This document shows, in pieces, positions 9,189-19,283 of a DNA stretch of 64,000 bases; positions within the stretch are counted from its first letter, which is position 1; every line of letters begins with the position of its first letter. Made by a program: the position numbers and the translations under genes. The stretch lies in NCBI GenBank assembly GCA_024638655.1, contig JAHEJW010000009.1:1-64000 (forward strand), given 5' to 3'. Source of the stretch: a bacterium. GTDB lineage: Bacteria; Actinomycetota; Acidimicrobiia; Spongiisociales; ZC4RG35. The notes beneath the pieces are model-generated. The model worked only from the letters and a program-made list of their open reading frames with translations. It ran no database searches and was not told where the DNA came from.

Positions 9189-10028
9189 CTAGCCGACGCT
9201 CTTCTTGTATTGCCTCACCGACAGGTAGCCGAAGACGACGATGATCCCCACGATCCAGGCGAGTGACTGGGCGATGAGCGCACCCTGATCCAGATCGAGA
9301 AAGGCGAGGGCCTCCTCTGGGATCATCAGAGAGCGAACCGTGTTTGCGATGACTGTGATCGGCTGATTGTCGGCGAAGGCCTGAAGCCATCCAGGCATCG
9401 TGTCGGTGGGGACGAAGACCGACGAGGCGAATACGAGTGGAAAGATCGGCAGGAATCCGGCCGACTGAGCCGCTTCCGGGGTTTTCGTGATAAGACCGAT
9501 CGCAGCCATGACCCACGAGAAGGCGTAGCCGAACAGCAGGGCGATCGCCACACCCAGGAGCATCTTGAAGAACCCTTGCTCGAACCTCCAGCCCATGAGG
9601 AAGCCAACGACGAGCATCAGGGAGTTGACGAAGGTATTGCGTACCAAGTCGGCGATCGTTCGACCGGCCAGCACCGCAGAACGCGCCATCGGAAGAGACC
9701 GAAACCGGTCGATTACTCCGGCCGTGAGATCCTCGGTCAGCCCGAGAGCGGTCGCTGTCGCGCCGAACACCGCGGTCTGGACGAGGATCCCCGGGATCAG
9801 CCAATTGATGTAGGCGCTCGATCCGCTGATCGGTGCCCCTCCGAGATTGATTGCACCCCCAAACACGTAGTTGAAGAGCAGCAGAAACATCACCGGCTGC
9901 ACCGTGGAGAACAGGAGGAGTTGAGGGAGGCGGATCACACGAAGCACGTTGCGCTTGGCTATCACCGCCGTGTGAACTGCGGCGGCGCCCGGTGAGACTC
10001 GGTGCGCTTGCTCGGCTGTGACCGTCAT
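9189..10028 (-). CDS. ABC-2 type transporter permease (DrrB-like)
   Basis: RNVLRVIRLPQLLLFSTVQPVMFLLLFNYVFGGAI...; next to a DrrA-like ATPase. Confidence 0.9.
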   Translation of the reverse strand: MTVTAEQAHRVSPGAAAVHTAVIAKRNVLRVIRLPQLLLFSTVQPVMFLLLFNYVFGGAINLGGAPISGSSAYINWLIPGILVQTAVFGATATALGLTEDLTAGVIDRFRSLPMARSAVLAGRTIADLVRNTFVNSLMLVVGFLMGWRFEQGFFKMLLGVAIALLFGYAFSWVMAAIGLITKTPEAAQSAGFLPIFPLVFASSVFVPTDTMPGWLQAFADNQPITVIANTVRSLMIPEEALAFLDLDQGALIAQSLAWIVGIIVVFGYLSVRQYKKSVG

Positions 10029-11011
10029 CTCCGCCCCCTTCGCCCTCCGGTGGGTGCCGGCTCCACCTCAGGGCTGGCTCCGTTCTCGGCGTGGTGCCCG
10101 GTGAGCGATAAGAAGACGTCGTCGAGTGTCGGCCGACGTAGCGCGATGTCCCGGGGCTCCAGATGGGCCTCGTCGAGACGTCGCACTGCTGCGGCCAGTG
10201 TTCGCGAGCCCTCGATCGCCGGAATCACGATGGAGTTGCCCTCTGTTCTGATGTCGCCGCCACCAACCGGGGTGAGTGCCGCGGTTGCTGCCACCCGATC
10301 CTCGTCCTGAACGTGGATCTCCACCACACTTCCCCCTAGACGGTCCTTGAGCTGATTGGAGGTGCCTTCCTCGATCAGGTGCCCGTGGTCGATGATTCCG
10401 ATTCGATCAGAAAGACGATCAGCCTCGTCCAGATACTGGGTCGTGAGCAGGAGCGTCGTGCCCCCACTGACCAACTCCTCGATCAGCTCCCAGAGATCGA
10501 GCCGGCTGCGCGGGTCGATTCCGGTGGTGGGTTCGTCGAGAAAGAGGACTTGAGGTCGCCCGACCATCGAGGCGGCCAGATCGAGACGGCGGCGCATGCC
10601 CCCCGAGTAGGTGCTGACCGGTCGATTGGCCGCATCCATCAACTTGATTCGATCCAGCACGTCCTCGGCGCTACGTCGCGCCTCCTGCGCCGAGAGGTTG
10701 TAGAGGCGACCAACCATCTCCACGTTTTCCATCCCGGTGAGGAACGGGTCGACTGCGGCAAACTGACCGGCGAGACCGATGCGGTGACGGACCGCCACCG
10801 GGTTCTCGATAACATCGATCCCGGCGACCTCGGCCGTGCCTGCATCCGGCTTGAGGAGTGTTGTCAGCACCCGGATCAGGGTGGTCTTGCCGGCACCGTT
10901 GGGGCCCAACAGCCCGTACACGATCCCTTCCTCGAACTCGATGCTCACCCCGTCGAGGGCAACCACGTCGCCGAACGTCTTGACGATGTTCTGGGTGCGG
11001 ACAGCTTTCAT
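10025..11011 (-). CDS. ABC transporter ATP-binding protein (DrrA-like, daunorubicin resistance family)
   Basis: GLLGPNGAGKTTLIRVLTTLLKPDAG; YSGGMRRRLDLAASMVGRPQVLFLDEPTTGIDPRSR. Start chosen at MKAVRTQNI. Confidence 0.92.
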   Translation of the reverse strand: MKAVRTQNIVKTFGDVVALDGVSIEFEEGIVYGLLGPNGAGKTTLIRVLTTLLKPDAGTAEVAGIDVIENPVAVRHRIGLAGQFAAVDPFLTGMENVEMVGRLYNLSAQEARRSAEDVLDRIKLMDAANRPVSTYSGGMRRRLDLAASMVGRPQVLFLDEPTTGIDPRSRLDLWELIEELVSGGTTLLLTTQYLDEADRLSDRIGIIDHGHLIEEGTSNQLKDRLGGSVVEIHVQDEDRVAATAALTPVGGGDIRTEGNSIVIPAIEGSRTLAAAVRRLDEAHLEPRDIALRRPTLDDVFLSLTGHHAENGASPEVEPAPTGGRRGRR

Positions 11012-11106
11012 GCGGCTGCGCAGGTTAGGCGCCGGCTCTGTCTGCGAGACCATCGGACAACTCACATGGTGGTTTGGCTATTCGGCGCGCCCTCGACGCG
11101 GGATGC

Positions 11107-12153
11107 TCAGGGTCGTCGCTCCGCGGCCAACTCGAACAACAGGCGAGCGCCCTCATCCAAGTCGGAGAATCGCTCGTCCTGGGTTTGACCTCGTAGCCAT
11201 CGAATGTAGATCTGTTGGAGGATCACTCCGAGCTTCCATGAGCCGAATACGAGGTACCAGTCCACCCCTGACAGGTCGCGGCCCGACCGCTCCCCGTACC
11301 TGGCAACCGCTTCTTCCCTCGGCATCCAGCCCGGAGCCGCTGTGGGCATCATCCTGAGGCCTTCCGGTGCCTCGCCCGGGTCGAACCAGGATCCCATCAG
11401 CGTTCCCAGGTCGGCGAGAGGGTCTCCTCTGGTGGCCATGTCCCAGTCGTAGACGGCGGTGCATACGCCCGGGTCGGTCTCGTCCACAGCCATGTTGTCG
11501 AGGCGCCAGTCGTTGTGGAGGAGGGTGGGATGCGAAGAAACGGGAAGGTGAGCCGAGAGCCAGCTGCCGACCTCTTCAGCGACGGCATTGTCCTCATGTC
11601 TGGCTGCCCGCCACCTCTTGGCCCACCCTTCGACTTGTCGCCCGAGAAATCCATCCGGATGCCCCAAGTCATCGAGATCGCACTCGGCTGGATCCACGGC
11701 GTGAAGATCTGCCAGCGTGTCGATGACGACTTCGGAGAGTTTTCGGTTCGAGACCGGGTCTTCTCCGCCGCCGAAGACGTCGGGGACCTCTCCCCGCACG
11801 ACGACACCGTGTCGGCGCTCCATGATCAAGAACTGGGATCCGATGAGGCTCTCGTCGTCACAAAGGGCCAGGGCACGCGGCGCTTTTTCGAAGACTCTCC
11901 ACAGTCGCGAGAGCACCTGATATTCCCGGGCCATGTCGTGGGAGGACTCGGCCACCGGGCCCAAGGGCGGTCGCCTCAGCACGAGCTCCTGGCCGCCCGG
12001 GAAGATGAGCAAGTAGGTGAGATTGGCCTTCCCACCTCCGAATTGGAGGACCTCGGGGCGGCCCGACGGGAGGCCGTCTCGAGATGAGATCCAATGGCTC
12101 ACCTTTTCAACGTCGAAGCGTTCGTCGCGTCGGACTTCGATGACGTCTGTCAT
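11107..12153 (-). CDS. Phosphotransferase (APH) family protein
   Basis: LLHNDWRLDNMAVDE and AVYDWDMATRGDPLADLG catalytic motifs, acyl-CoA-dehydrogenase-associated type. Confidence 0.9.
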   Translation of the reverse strand: MTDVIEVRRDERFDVEKVSHWISSRDGLPSGRPEVLQFGGGKANLTYLLIFPGGQELVLRRPPLGPVAESSHDMAREYQVLSRLWRVFEKAPRALALCDDESLIGSQFLIMERRHGVVVRGEVPDVFGGGEDPVSNRKLSEVVIDTLADLHAVDPAECDLDDLGHPDGFLGRQVEGWAKRWRAARHEDNAVAEEVGSWLSAHLPVSSHPTLLHNDWRLDNMAVDETDPGVCTAVYDWDMATRGDPLADLGTLMGSWFDPGEAPEGLRMMPTAAPGWMPREEAVARYGERSGRDLSGVDWYLVFGSWKLGVILQQIYIRWLRGQTQDERFSDLDEGARLLFELAAERRP

Positions 12154-12218
12154 ATGTGCGAGGAGCAGGGTATCCGCGTCGGTGGGCCCGTCCCGAGCGG
12201 TTTAGCCTGCTGCTTCAA

Positions 12219-13871
12219 ATGACGACGCCGTTCCAGATAGCCGACGAATTCACCGAGCGGTGGGCAGATCTCTCCCCACTGGCGGCGACCGGCATGGGAA
12301 TTGTCGGCCGCGATGATCTGTGCACCGACTTCTCTCCCGAGGGTGCGGGGCGAAGGCTCGACCTCTACCGAGAGACCTTGAAGCAGTTCGATCGTCATCT
12401 CTCCGACGCAGACCCCGACCAGTCTTTTGCAGCACGGGTCATGCACGGCTGGCTCGAGGAGAGGATCTCCAATTACGAGGACCAGAAGTGGGCCCGGGAC
12501 CTCAACCACATTCACAGTCCGTTCCAGTCGATGCGGGATGTCTTCGACGTGATGCCCCGAGCCACCGGGAAAGACTGGGCTTGCATCACGGCGAGACTCG
12601 GCGGCTTTGGCGCCATGTTGGACGGCTATCGACGGGCGCTCGAAGTCGGGGTCTCCAAGGGTGATACGGCAGCACGGCGTCAAGCCAAATCCGTGCTCCA
12701 GCAGGTCGAAGAGACCGCGGCAGGCCGGTCGAGGTTCGATCGGCTGCCGGGGGATGCCCATGCGGTCGGGGTAGACGCCGATGAGGTGGAAGCGGCCGTC
12801 AAGAGCGCCAAGGCGGCTTGTGCATCGTTCGCCGGCTGGTTGAGATCGGTCTATGTGCCGTCCGCTCGGCCCGACGATGCAGTGGGTGAAGAGCGCTATC
12901 TGCGTGAGGCCGATCATTTCTTGGGAATGGAACTCGACCCCCACGAGACCTACGAGTGGGGATGGGAGGAGATTCACCGCATTCGGTCCGAGATGGACAA
13001 GACGGCCTCTATCGTCGATCCGGGCAAGAGTGTCGAAGAAGTCATCGAGCTGCTCGAGACGGACCCGAACCGGGCCGCCGCCACGCGGCAGGAGTTCATC
13101 GACTTCATATCCGGTATCCAGAAAAAGGCGATCGACCAACTCGCGGGGGAGCACTTCGAGGTCCCCGACGAATTGAAGGTCGTGACGGTGAACATCGCCC
13201 CACCGGGCGGTTCGCTCGGAGCTTGGTATGTGGGCCCTTCTGAGGACTTCAGCCGCCCCGGCTCGATCTGGTACTCGCCCGGTGAGAGAGAGCGCCTTCC
13301 CTTCTGGCAGGAAGTGTCGACCGCATATCACGAGGGCTTTCCCGGCCACCACCTCCAGGTCGGGACAGCGGTTATGGAGCGCGAGAAGCTCTGCCGATTT
13401 CATCGCACTGTCATTTGGTATTCGGGGGCCGGAGAAGGCTGGGCTCTCTACGCCGAGCGTCTCATGGACGAGTTGGGATTCTTCGAGAAGCCCGAATACC
13501 GCCTCGGGCTACTGGCCAGCCAGTTGTTCCGAAGCGTCAGAGTGGTCGTCGACATCGGCTGTCAACTGCAGAAGGAGGTGCCGAAGGATGCGCCGCTGTA
13601 CCCGGGCGAGACGTGGAACTACGACATCGCAGTCGACTACATGGAACGGGTCGGGTTGCAGGCCAGAGACGTCGCCGAGAGTGAGGTGAAGAGATACCTG
13701 GGCTGGTGGGGTCAGGCGATCTCATACAAAGTGGGGGAGCGGGAGATACTCGACATCCGCGACCAGGTTTCAACCCTCGAGGGACCCGGCTTCGATCAGA
13801 GCGCGTTCCACCGCCGAGTTCTCGAGGCCGGTGCCATCAGACTCGATCACTTGAGAGAAGAGCTCACTTGA
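12219..13871 (+). CDS. DUF885 family protein (putative metallopeptidase-like)
   Basis: HEGFPGHHLQ motif (tayHEGfPGHHLQ), SGAGEGWALYAERLMDELGFF; start at MTTPFQIADEF. Confidence 0.9.
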   Translation: MTTPFQIADEFTERWADLSPLAATGMGIVGRDDLCTDFSPEGAGRRLDLYRETLKQFDRHLSDADPDQSFAARVMHGWLEERISNYEDQKWARDLNHIHSPFQSMRDVFDVMPRATGKDWACITARLGGFGAMLDGYRRALEVGVSKGDTAARRQAKSVLQQVEETAAGRSRFDRLPGDAHAVGVDADEVEAAVKSAKAACASFAGWLRSVYVPSARPDDAVGEERYLREADHFLGMELDPHETYEWGWEEIHRIRSEMDKTASIVDPGKSVEEVIELLETDPNRAAATRQEFIDFISGIQKKAIDQLAGEHFEVPDELKVVTVNIAPPGGSLGAWYVGPSEDFSRPGSIWYSPGERERLPFWQEVSTAYHEGFPGHHLQVGTAVMEREKLCRFHRTVIWYSGAGEGWALYAERLMDELGFFEKPEYRLGLLASQLFRSVRVVVDIGCQLQKEVPKDAPLYPGETWNYDIAVDYMERVGLQARDVAESEVKRYLGWWGQAISYKVGEREILDIRDQVSTLEGPGFDQSAFHRRVLEAGAIRLDHLREELT

Positions 13872-14473
13872 AGAGCTCCTTCCGACTGGGAGAGACCGGG
13901 TCCCGTGACGCGTACAAGCTCCTCTCCGGGCTGGTTGTTCCCCGCCCGATCGGCTGGATCGGGACGCGAAGGGCCAACGGCTCGTTCAACCTCGCCCCCT
14001 TCTCGTTCTTCAATGTCGTCTCGACGAACCCGCCCACCGTCATCTTCTCCGGTGGGCGCCACTCGGACCGACCCAAGGACTCGGTGACCCTTGCCGAGAT
14101 GGCAGGGGAGTTCACGGTCAACATCGTCTCCGAGGCAGTGGCCGAAGCGATGAACGTCACCGCCGGCTCTTTCACCGCGGAGGACGATGAGTTCGAGATC
14201 GCCGGGCTGACTCCCGTGATCGGGTCGGTCGTCGATGCGCCGATGGTGGACGAGTCCCCTGCCAACCTCGAATGTCGGGTTGTAGAGATTCTGGACCTGG
14301 GCTCCTTGCCGACGACGAGGGTCGTGGTTGGCGAGGTCGAGGTCATCCATGTGCGCGACGACGTGCTTGACGGAACTCGAGTCGATAGCGACGCGCTGGC
14401 CGCCATCGGCCGCATGGCTGGCAACACCTATATCCACACCCGCGACCGATTCGAATTGAACCGGCCGGGATGA
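13868..14473 (+). CDS. Flavin reductase-like (FMN-binding split barrel) protein
   Basis: TTG start overlapping preceding stop; YKLLSGLVVPRPIGWIGTRRANGSFNLAPFSFFNVVSTNPPTVIFS. Confidence 0.9.
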   Translation: MKSSFRLGETGSRDAYKLLSGLVVPRPIGWIGTRRANGSFNLAPFSFFNVVSTNPPTVIFSGGRHSDRPKDSVTLAEMAGEFTVNIVSEAVAEAMNVTAGSFTAEDDEFEIAGLTPVIGSVVDAPMVDESPANLECRVVEILDLGSLPTTRVVVGEVEVIHVRDDVLDGTRVDSDALAAIGRMAGNTYIHTRDRFELNRPG

Positions 14474-15187
14474 TCAGGCGCCGTCGGCCTCCTCGCCGCG
14501 CCGCTCCAGACCATCGAGAATCAGATCCAGCCCGAAGAGGAACTCGGTTTGGTCGTCGCACCATCCCAACGTCGTTTCCGGTTCGTCGTGGGTGATGTCG
14601 TTGAGCATGGCCACCAAATAGGGCACGTGGTCCGACATCGTCTCGAGCATGGCGTCCGAGCTGACGTCCGGCTCGGCTTGCTCGTCGGGCTCGAAGAGCT
14701 CCTGGGTGAACCCGAGCGCCCGGCTGCCCAATGCATGCATCGCATGATGGGCGAGGTCATATGACAATCCGCCCCTGTGGAAGATCTCTATCAGCCCGTC
14801 GAAGTAGAGCACCATCTGGGGGCTGATGGTTGTCCGCTCCTCGATCACATTCGGCGCCCATCGGTGCCGCAACATCATCTCCCGGGCGGTGAGGATCCGC
14901 ATCCGCATGGCTCGCTTCCAGTCGTCCTCGGGACGGGGGACATCGATGGTCGCCAATTCTGAGTTGATCTCACCGACGATCATGTCGACCACACCATCGA
15001 GGAGGGCTTCCTTGTTGGATACGTGGTAGTAGAGAGACATCGCCTCGACACCCAGCTCCTCGGCCAGTCTTCTCATGGTCAGGGCCCGTATCCCCTCTCG
15101 ATCGGCGAGGTCGATCGCAGCTTTGAGAACCCGCTCCTTGTTGAGCGGCCTCCTCGTCTCGACAGTCTCCGACGGTTGTGTGGTCAT
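14474..15187 (-). CDS. TetR-family transcriptional regulator (TetR_C_1-type C-terminal domain)
   Basis: RPLNKERVLKAAIDLADREGIRALTMRRLAEELGVEAMSLYYHVSNKEALLDGVVD. Confidence 0.93.
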   Translation of the reverse strand: MTTQPSETVETRRPLNKERVLKAAIDLADREGIRALTMRRLAEELGVEAMSLYYHVSNKEALLDGVVDMIVGEINSELATIDVPRPEDDWKRAMRMRILTAREMMLRHRWAPNVIEERTTISPQMVLYFDGLIEIFHRGGLSYDLAHHAMHALGSRALGFTQELFEPDEQAEPDVSSDAMLETMSDHVPYLVAMLNDITHDEPETTLGWCDDQTEFLFGLDLILDGLERRGEEADGA

Positions 15188-15205
15188 CTCTCGCCAGTAT
15201 CGCCG

Positions 15206-15282
15206 TACGCGGTAAGTCTACAACGGACTCTTGACAACCTTACGTCGTATGAAGTACCTTACGTCGTACAACTTACACCGTA
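15206..15282. promoter_or_regulatory. Divergent promoter with candidate TetR operator array
   Basis: Repeats cttacgtcgta (15239-15249), cttacgtcgta (15258-15268), cttacaccgta (15272-15282) plus inverted cttaccgcgta (15216-15206); TTGACA at 15231-15236. Confidence 0.65.
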
Positions 15283-15319
15283 TGGCGGTTGGGAAGCCGT
15301 CCGGAGGAGGAAACGAAGC

Positions 15320-16303
15320 ATGTCAAAGACGATGAGAGCCTGGGTCTATGAGAGGTACGGGCCCCCCGATGAGGTTTTGGAGCTGAAAGAGCTGGAGACG
15401 CCCTCCATCGCGGACGATCAAGTGCTGGTTCGGGTCAGGGCGGTCTCGGTCAACCCCCTCGACTGGCACTTCATCACCGGGACACCTCGCTTTGCCCGTG
15501 TCTCCTTCGGTTTGCGTGAACCGAAGCGGAACGTCCCCGGTGCCGATGTCGCCGGGGTCGTCGAGCAAGTTGGCGCGAACGTCACCCGTTTCGAGCCCGG
15601 CGATGAGGTGTTCGGTGAGTCTGTGGCCACTCTCGCCGAATATGTCGCCGTCTCCGAGAGTGGTCTGGTGGCCAAGCCGGCCAACATCACTTTCGAGGAG
15701 GCTGCGGCCGTCCCGGTGGCCGGTCTCACTGCGCTCCAGGGCCTCAGGGACTGGGGCGAGCTCGAGCCGGGGGATAAGGTCCTGATCAACGGGGCCTCCG
15801 GGGGAGTCGGCACCTACGCAGTTCAGGTGGCGAGGGCGCTCGGAGCCTCGGAGATCACAGCCGTCTGCAGCACCAGGAATGTGGACATCGCCCGCGGCCT
15901 GGGTGCGGACCGTGTGATCGACTACACCAGAGAGGACTTCACCCGGAGCGGCGAGCGTTACGACCTGGTCTTCGACGGCCCGGCCAATCGGTCGCTATCC
16001 GACTTGAGGTCGATTCTCGCACCAGGTGCCACGCACGTGCTCATCGGTGGCCCGAAGGGCGGCTGGATACAGCCGATTCCCGTCATGGTGAAGATGAGGC
16101 TGATGTCGCTCTTCTATGACTTCACCGCCGCCGGCGGCACAGCGAAGCGGAAACTCGAGGATATGCAGACTCTCGCCGACTGGCTCGAAGCAGGTGTGAT
16201 CACATCCGTGATCGACCGCAACTACAAGCTGGCGGAGGTCGTCGACGCCCTGACGTATCAAGGCTCGTTCCACGCACAGGGCAAGGTGGTCGTCTCCCTG
16301 TGA
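15320..16303 (+). CDS. NAD(P)-dependent alcohol dehydrogenase / quinone oxidoreductase (zinc-less MDR)
   Basis: MRAWVYERYGPPDEVLELKELETP; GDKVLINGASGGVGTYAVQVARALGA. The longer ORF from 15023 overlaps tetR and is rejected. Confidence 0.93.
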   Translation: MSKTMRAWVYERYGPPDEVLELKELETPSIADDQVLVRVRAVSVNPLDWHFITGTPRFARVSFGLREPKRNVPGADVAGVVEQVGANVTRFEPGDEVFGESVATLAEYVAVSESGLVAKPANITFEEAAAVPVAGLTALQGLRDWGELEPGDKVLINGASGGVGTYAVQVARALGASEITAVCSTRNVDIARGLGADRVIDYTREDFTRSGERYDLVFDGPANRSLSDLRSILAPGATHVLIGGPKGGWIQPIPVMVKMRLMSLFYDFTAAGGTAKRKLEDMQTLADWLEAGVITSVIDRNYKLAEVVDALTYQGSFHAQGKVVVSL

Positions 16304-16340
16304 GCCGGGGCCGCAGGTCTTTTGGCCCTGGCTCACAGGG
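16296..16340 (+). terminator. Long stem-loop at the 3' end of the alcohol dehydrogenase gene
   Basis: ccctgtgagccggggcc - gcaggtctttt - ggccctggctcacaggg; 17-bp stem with one G-U; no U tract follows. Confidence 0.55.
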
Positions 16341-16385
16341 TGCGTCGCAGCCAATGATCGACCAGGACGCAGAAGGAGGAATCCA

Positions 16386-17027
16386 ATGGTGACCCAGGCA
16401 GAGCCTTATGCGGCGCGTCTAGAGGTCGACTATCCCGAGAGCCTCGACAGGTTCACGACGTTCTTCAGGATCGTCTGGGTCATTCCGATCTTGATCATCC
16501 TGATCCTGCTGTCGGCCACAGGCGATCAGACCCTCGTGACAGAGACGGGCGAGAAGTTGGAGCGGACTGGATGGGGGATCACCAGCGGGCTGGCGATCGC
16601 CACGATGCTGATGATCGTATTCCGGCTCCGCTACCCACGGTGGTGGTTCGATTTCGCCAGAGAGCTCACCCGGTTCTCGGCCAGAGTGGGCGCCTACCTG
16701 GCGCTAGTGACGGATCGCTACCCATCCACAGTCGAGGAGCAGGCCGTCCATTTGGAGATCGACTATCCCGACGTCGAGCGCGATCTCAATCGCTGGCTCC
16801 CACTCGTGAAATGGCTTCTCGCCATACCTCACTACATAGTGCTCGTGGTTCTGGTTGCGGCAGCCCTCATCGCGGTATTCGTTGCCTGGTTCGGCATCCT
16901 CTTCACAGGCAGATACCCGAGGGCGCTCTTCGACTTCGTGGTCGGCGTGGGCAGATGGGGTCTTCGGGTTCAGGCCTATGCCTTCCTCCTGGTCACGGAC
17001 CGCTATCCGCCGTTCAGCTTGAGCTGA
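16386..17027 (+). CDS. DUF4389 domain-containing membrane protein
   Basis: Two repeated YPESLDRFTTFFRIVW / YPDVERDLNRWLPLVKWLLAIPHYIVL units with RYPRWWFDF / RYPRALFDFVVGVGRW. Confidence 0.88.
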   Translation: MVTQAEPYAARLEVDYPESLDRFTTFFRIVWVIPILIILILLSATGDQTLVTETGEKLERTGWGITSGLAIATMLMIVFRLRYPRWWFDFARELTRFSARVGAYLALVTDRYPSTVEEQAVHLEIDYPDVERDLNRWLPLVKWLLAIPHYIVLVVLVAAALIAVFVAWFGILFTGRYPRALFDFVVGVGRWGLRVQAYAFLLVTDRYPPFSLS

Positions 17028-17039
17028 CCTTCCTCGGCG

Positions 17040-18188
17040 TTATTTGCAGCCGTGGGCGATGAGTGTCGGGTAGGGGTTGATCGCCAGGTCGTTCAGGTAC
17101 ATGCCGAAGTGGAGGTGCGGACGAGTCCCTACCGCGTTGCCACTGTTGCCCACGTAGCCGACGACCTCGCCGCCGTTGACCCTTCCGCTCTTGCCGAACT
17201 CACTCATGTGACTGCCCAGATAGTCCACTCCGTCGTCTCCGTGGAGGGTGAACTGCTTTCCCCCGATGGAGCCCGTTTGGAACTCGACCGTGCCCGACAC
17301 GGGGGCGTAGACGGGGGCGCCATGAGCCGAGAAGAGATCGTTGCCTTCGTGGAAACGGACCCCACCTGCTCGGGGAAATCCCCAGTCATTGAAGAAGCTG
17401 GCACTCTGGATCGGGCACACCCATCTTGCCCCGGATGGGATTTGTAGTGCGCTCCCCGACCTGATCAGGTTGGGATTCTGGATGTTGTTCGCCTCGATCA
17501 GGCGTGTGAGGGTGACCCCGAACTGTGCGGCGATATCGGCGAGGCGATCACCATTCTGGATTCGATAGGTGGTCTCGCCTTCTGTTCCGTTACCGAGATA
17601 GGAAGGCCCGTCGAGAAAGAGCCGGGTCCCCCTGTAGATGGTCCTGCCGACGATTCCGTTGGCCTCGGCGATTTGTGAGGCGCTCACCCCGCCGTATTGC
17701 GACGCGATCGAATCGAGACTCTCGCCCCCTCTGACGATGTGGTGACGACCCGACCTGGTGGCCCCAGAATTGGAGGGTGCACTGCTAGACGGCTGGGAGT
17801 TGGACCCACCCGACGATGTCGATCCTGGCACCACGATGCTCTGGCCGATGCGAATCAGGTTGGGGTTCCTGATCCCGTTGGCATCCGCTAGCGCGGTGAT
17901 CGTGGATCCGTAGGCCGCTGCGATGCGGGCCAGGGTCTCACCCCGGGTGACGACGTGGGTCAGGTCAGGCTCCTCACCAGGGATCACCAGGACCTGACCC
18001 GGATGAATCAGGTTGGGATTGGAGATGTTGTTCGCCGCGATCAGATCCGAGAGTGACACGCCGTTGTCTCTGGCAATCCTGCCCATTGTGTCACCACGCT
18101 GAACGGTGTAATCGACAGAGAAGACACCAACCAACAGGGTGAGGACGGCTCCAACCGCAATGGCGCGGGTACGTCGAAATCTGGGCAT
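17040..18188 (-). CDS. LysM-repeat, M23-family peptidoglycan endopeptidase-like secreted protein
   Basis: Four LysM units (e.g. YTVQRGDTMGRIARDNGVSLSDLIAANNISNPNLIHPGQVLVIP) and C-terminal M23 (HEGNDLFSAHGAPVYAPVSG...HLHFGMY). Confidence 0.94.
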   Translation of the reverse strand: MPRFRRTRAIAVGAVLTLLVGVFSVDYTVQRGDTMGRIARDNGVSLSDLIAANNISNPNLIHPGQVLVIPGEEPDLTHVVTRGETLARIAAAYGSTITALADANGIRNPNLIRIGQSIVVPGSTSSGGSNSQPSSSAPSNSGATRSGRHHIVRGGESLDSIASQYGGVSASQIAEANGIVGRTIYRGTRLFLDGPSYLGNGTEGETTYRIQNGDRLADIAAQFGVTLTRLIEANNIQNPNLIRSGSALQIPSGARWVCPIQSASFFNDWGFPRAGGVRFHEGNDLFSAHGAPVYAPVSGTVEFQTGSIGGKQFTLHGDDGVDYLGSHMSEFGKSGRVNGGEVVGYVGNSGNAVGTRPHLHFGMYLNDLAINPYPTLIAHGCK

Positions 18189-18236
18189 ATGAAGGCACAG
18201 CTCCTTCTGCCCCTGATCCGCTCCGCGGACTAGAGC

Positions 18237-19283
18237 CTAACCCGCTGCCTTTCGATTTCCAGCCATCACACGGAGTTGACCACACGCCGCATCGATGTCC
18301 TGGCCTCTGGTGTCTCGCACCGTGACGGTGACGCCGTGAGAGGCGAGGATCCGGGCGAACTCTTCGATGTGGAGACGTGAGGAGGGTCGTTCCTCGCTCA
18401 GCGGGGTCGGGTTGAGGGCGATCAGGTTGACGTGGGCCTCCAGCCGGTTGGCTATGGCAGCCAGTTTTCGTGCCTGTTCATCGATGTCGTTGACGCCATC
18501 CATCATCGTCCATTCGATGGAGACCCGGCGTCCCTTGGCCTCGAAGTATCGGCGGGCCGCACTCTCCAGCTCGGCGATTGGGTAACGCTTGTTGATCGGC
18601 ACGAGGGAGCTACGCAGCTCGTCGTCGGCCGCATGCAGACTTATGGCCAGGTTGAGCTGCCACGGCTCCTCGGCGAGCCGCAGTATGCCTGGCACGATCC
18701 CAACCGTGGACACAGTGAGGGACCTGGCCGACATGCCCATGACATCGACCATCCGACGAATCGCCTCCCTGACCCGGCTGTAATTCGCCAAGGGCTCACC
18801 CATGCCCATGAAGACCACATTGGTGAGCCGATCGGGCACCCCCGGCATCCCGATTTGGTGAAGGAAGGCCTTGGCGTATGCAACCTGGGCGACGATTTCA
18901 CCCGCTTCGAGATGCCGCTCGAACCCAAACTGTCCCGTCGCACAGAATGTGCAGGCGAGGGCGCATCCGGCCTGACTCGAGATGCACAACGTGGCCCGAC
19001 GTGGATAACCCATGAGCACGGCCTCGATCGCCGCACCGTCGGGGGCTCGGAATAGCCACTTTCGCGTGGTCCCGCGGTCCGAGCTCTGCTCTGCTTCGGC
19101 ATCGAACGGCCAGAGAGAGCCGCTGAGGGACTCCCTCAGAGTCGTTGGCAGGTTGGTCATGTCTGCGGCGTGCAGCACCGGGTGCTCGTACAGCCACTCC
19201 CGCAGCTGGTCGCTCCTGTAGGCAGGCTCGTCGGTGAGCAACGTGCCGAGATCTTCGGGCGATGGAAGGTAGGGGCTAGCCAC
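18237..19283 (-). CDS. rlmN: 23S rRNA (adenine2503-C2)-methyltransferase RlmN
   Basis: Radical SAM motif SSQAGCALACTFCATGQFGFERHLEAGEIVAQV; NVVFMGMGEPLANY; VRDTRGQDIDAACGQL. Confidence 0.97.
   Translation of the reverse strand: MASPYLPSPEDLGTLLTDEPAYRSDQLREWLYEHPVLHAADMTNLPTTLRESLSGSLWPFDAEAEQSSDRGTTRKWLFRAPDGAAIEAVLMGYPRRATLCISSQAGCALACTFCATGQFGFERHLEAGEIVAQVAYAKAFLHQIGMPGVPDRLTNVVFMGMGEPLANYSRVREAIRRMVDVMGMSARSLTVSTVGIVPGILRLAEEPWQLNLAISLHAADDELRSSLVPINKRYPIAELESAARRYFEAKGRRVSIEWTMMDGVNDIDEQARKLAAIANRLEAHVNLIALNPTPLSEERPSSRLHIEEFARILASHGVTVTVRDTRGQDIDAACGQLRVMAGNRKAAG

Noticed and set aside
12150-13403. 417-aa minus-strand ORF opposite the DUF885 gene
   Set aside because: Antisense shadow; the + strand frame carries coherent motifs (HEGFPGHHLQ).
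15023-15319. 5' extension of the alcohol dehydrogenase ORF
   Set aside because: Would run antisense through the tetR start and the operator region; ATG at 15320 has an SD (ggaggaggaaa).
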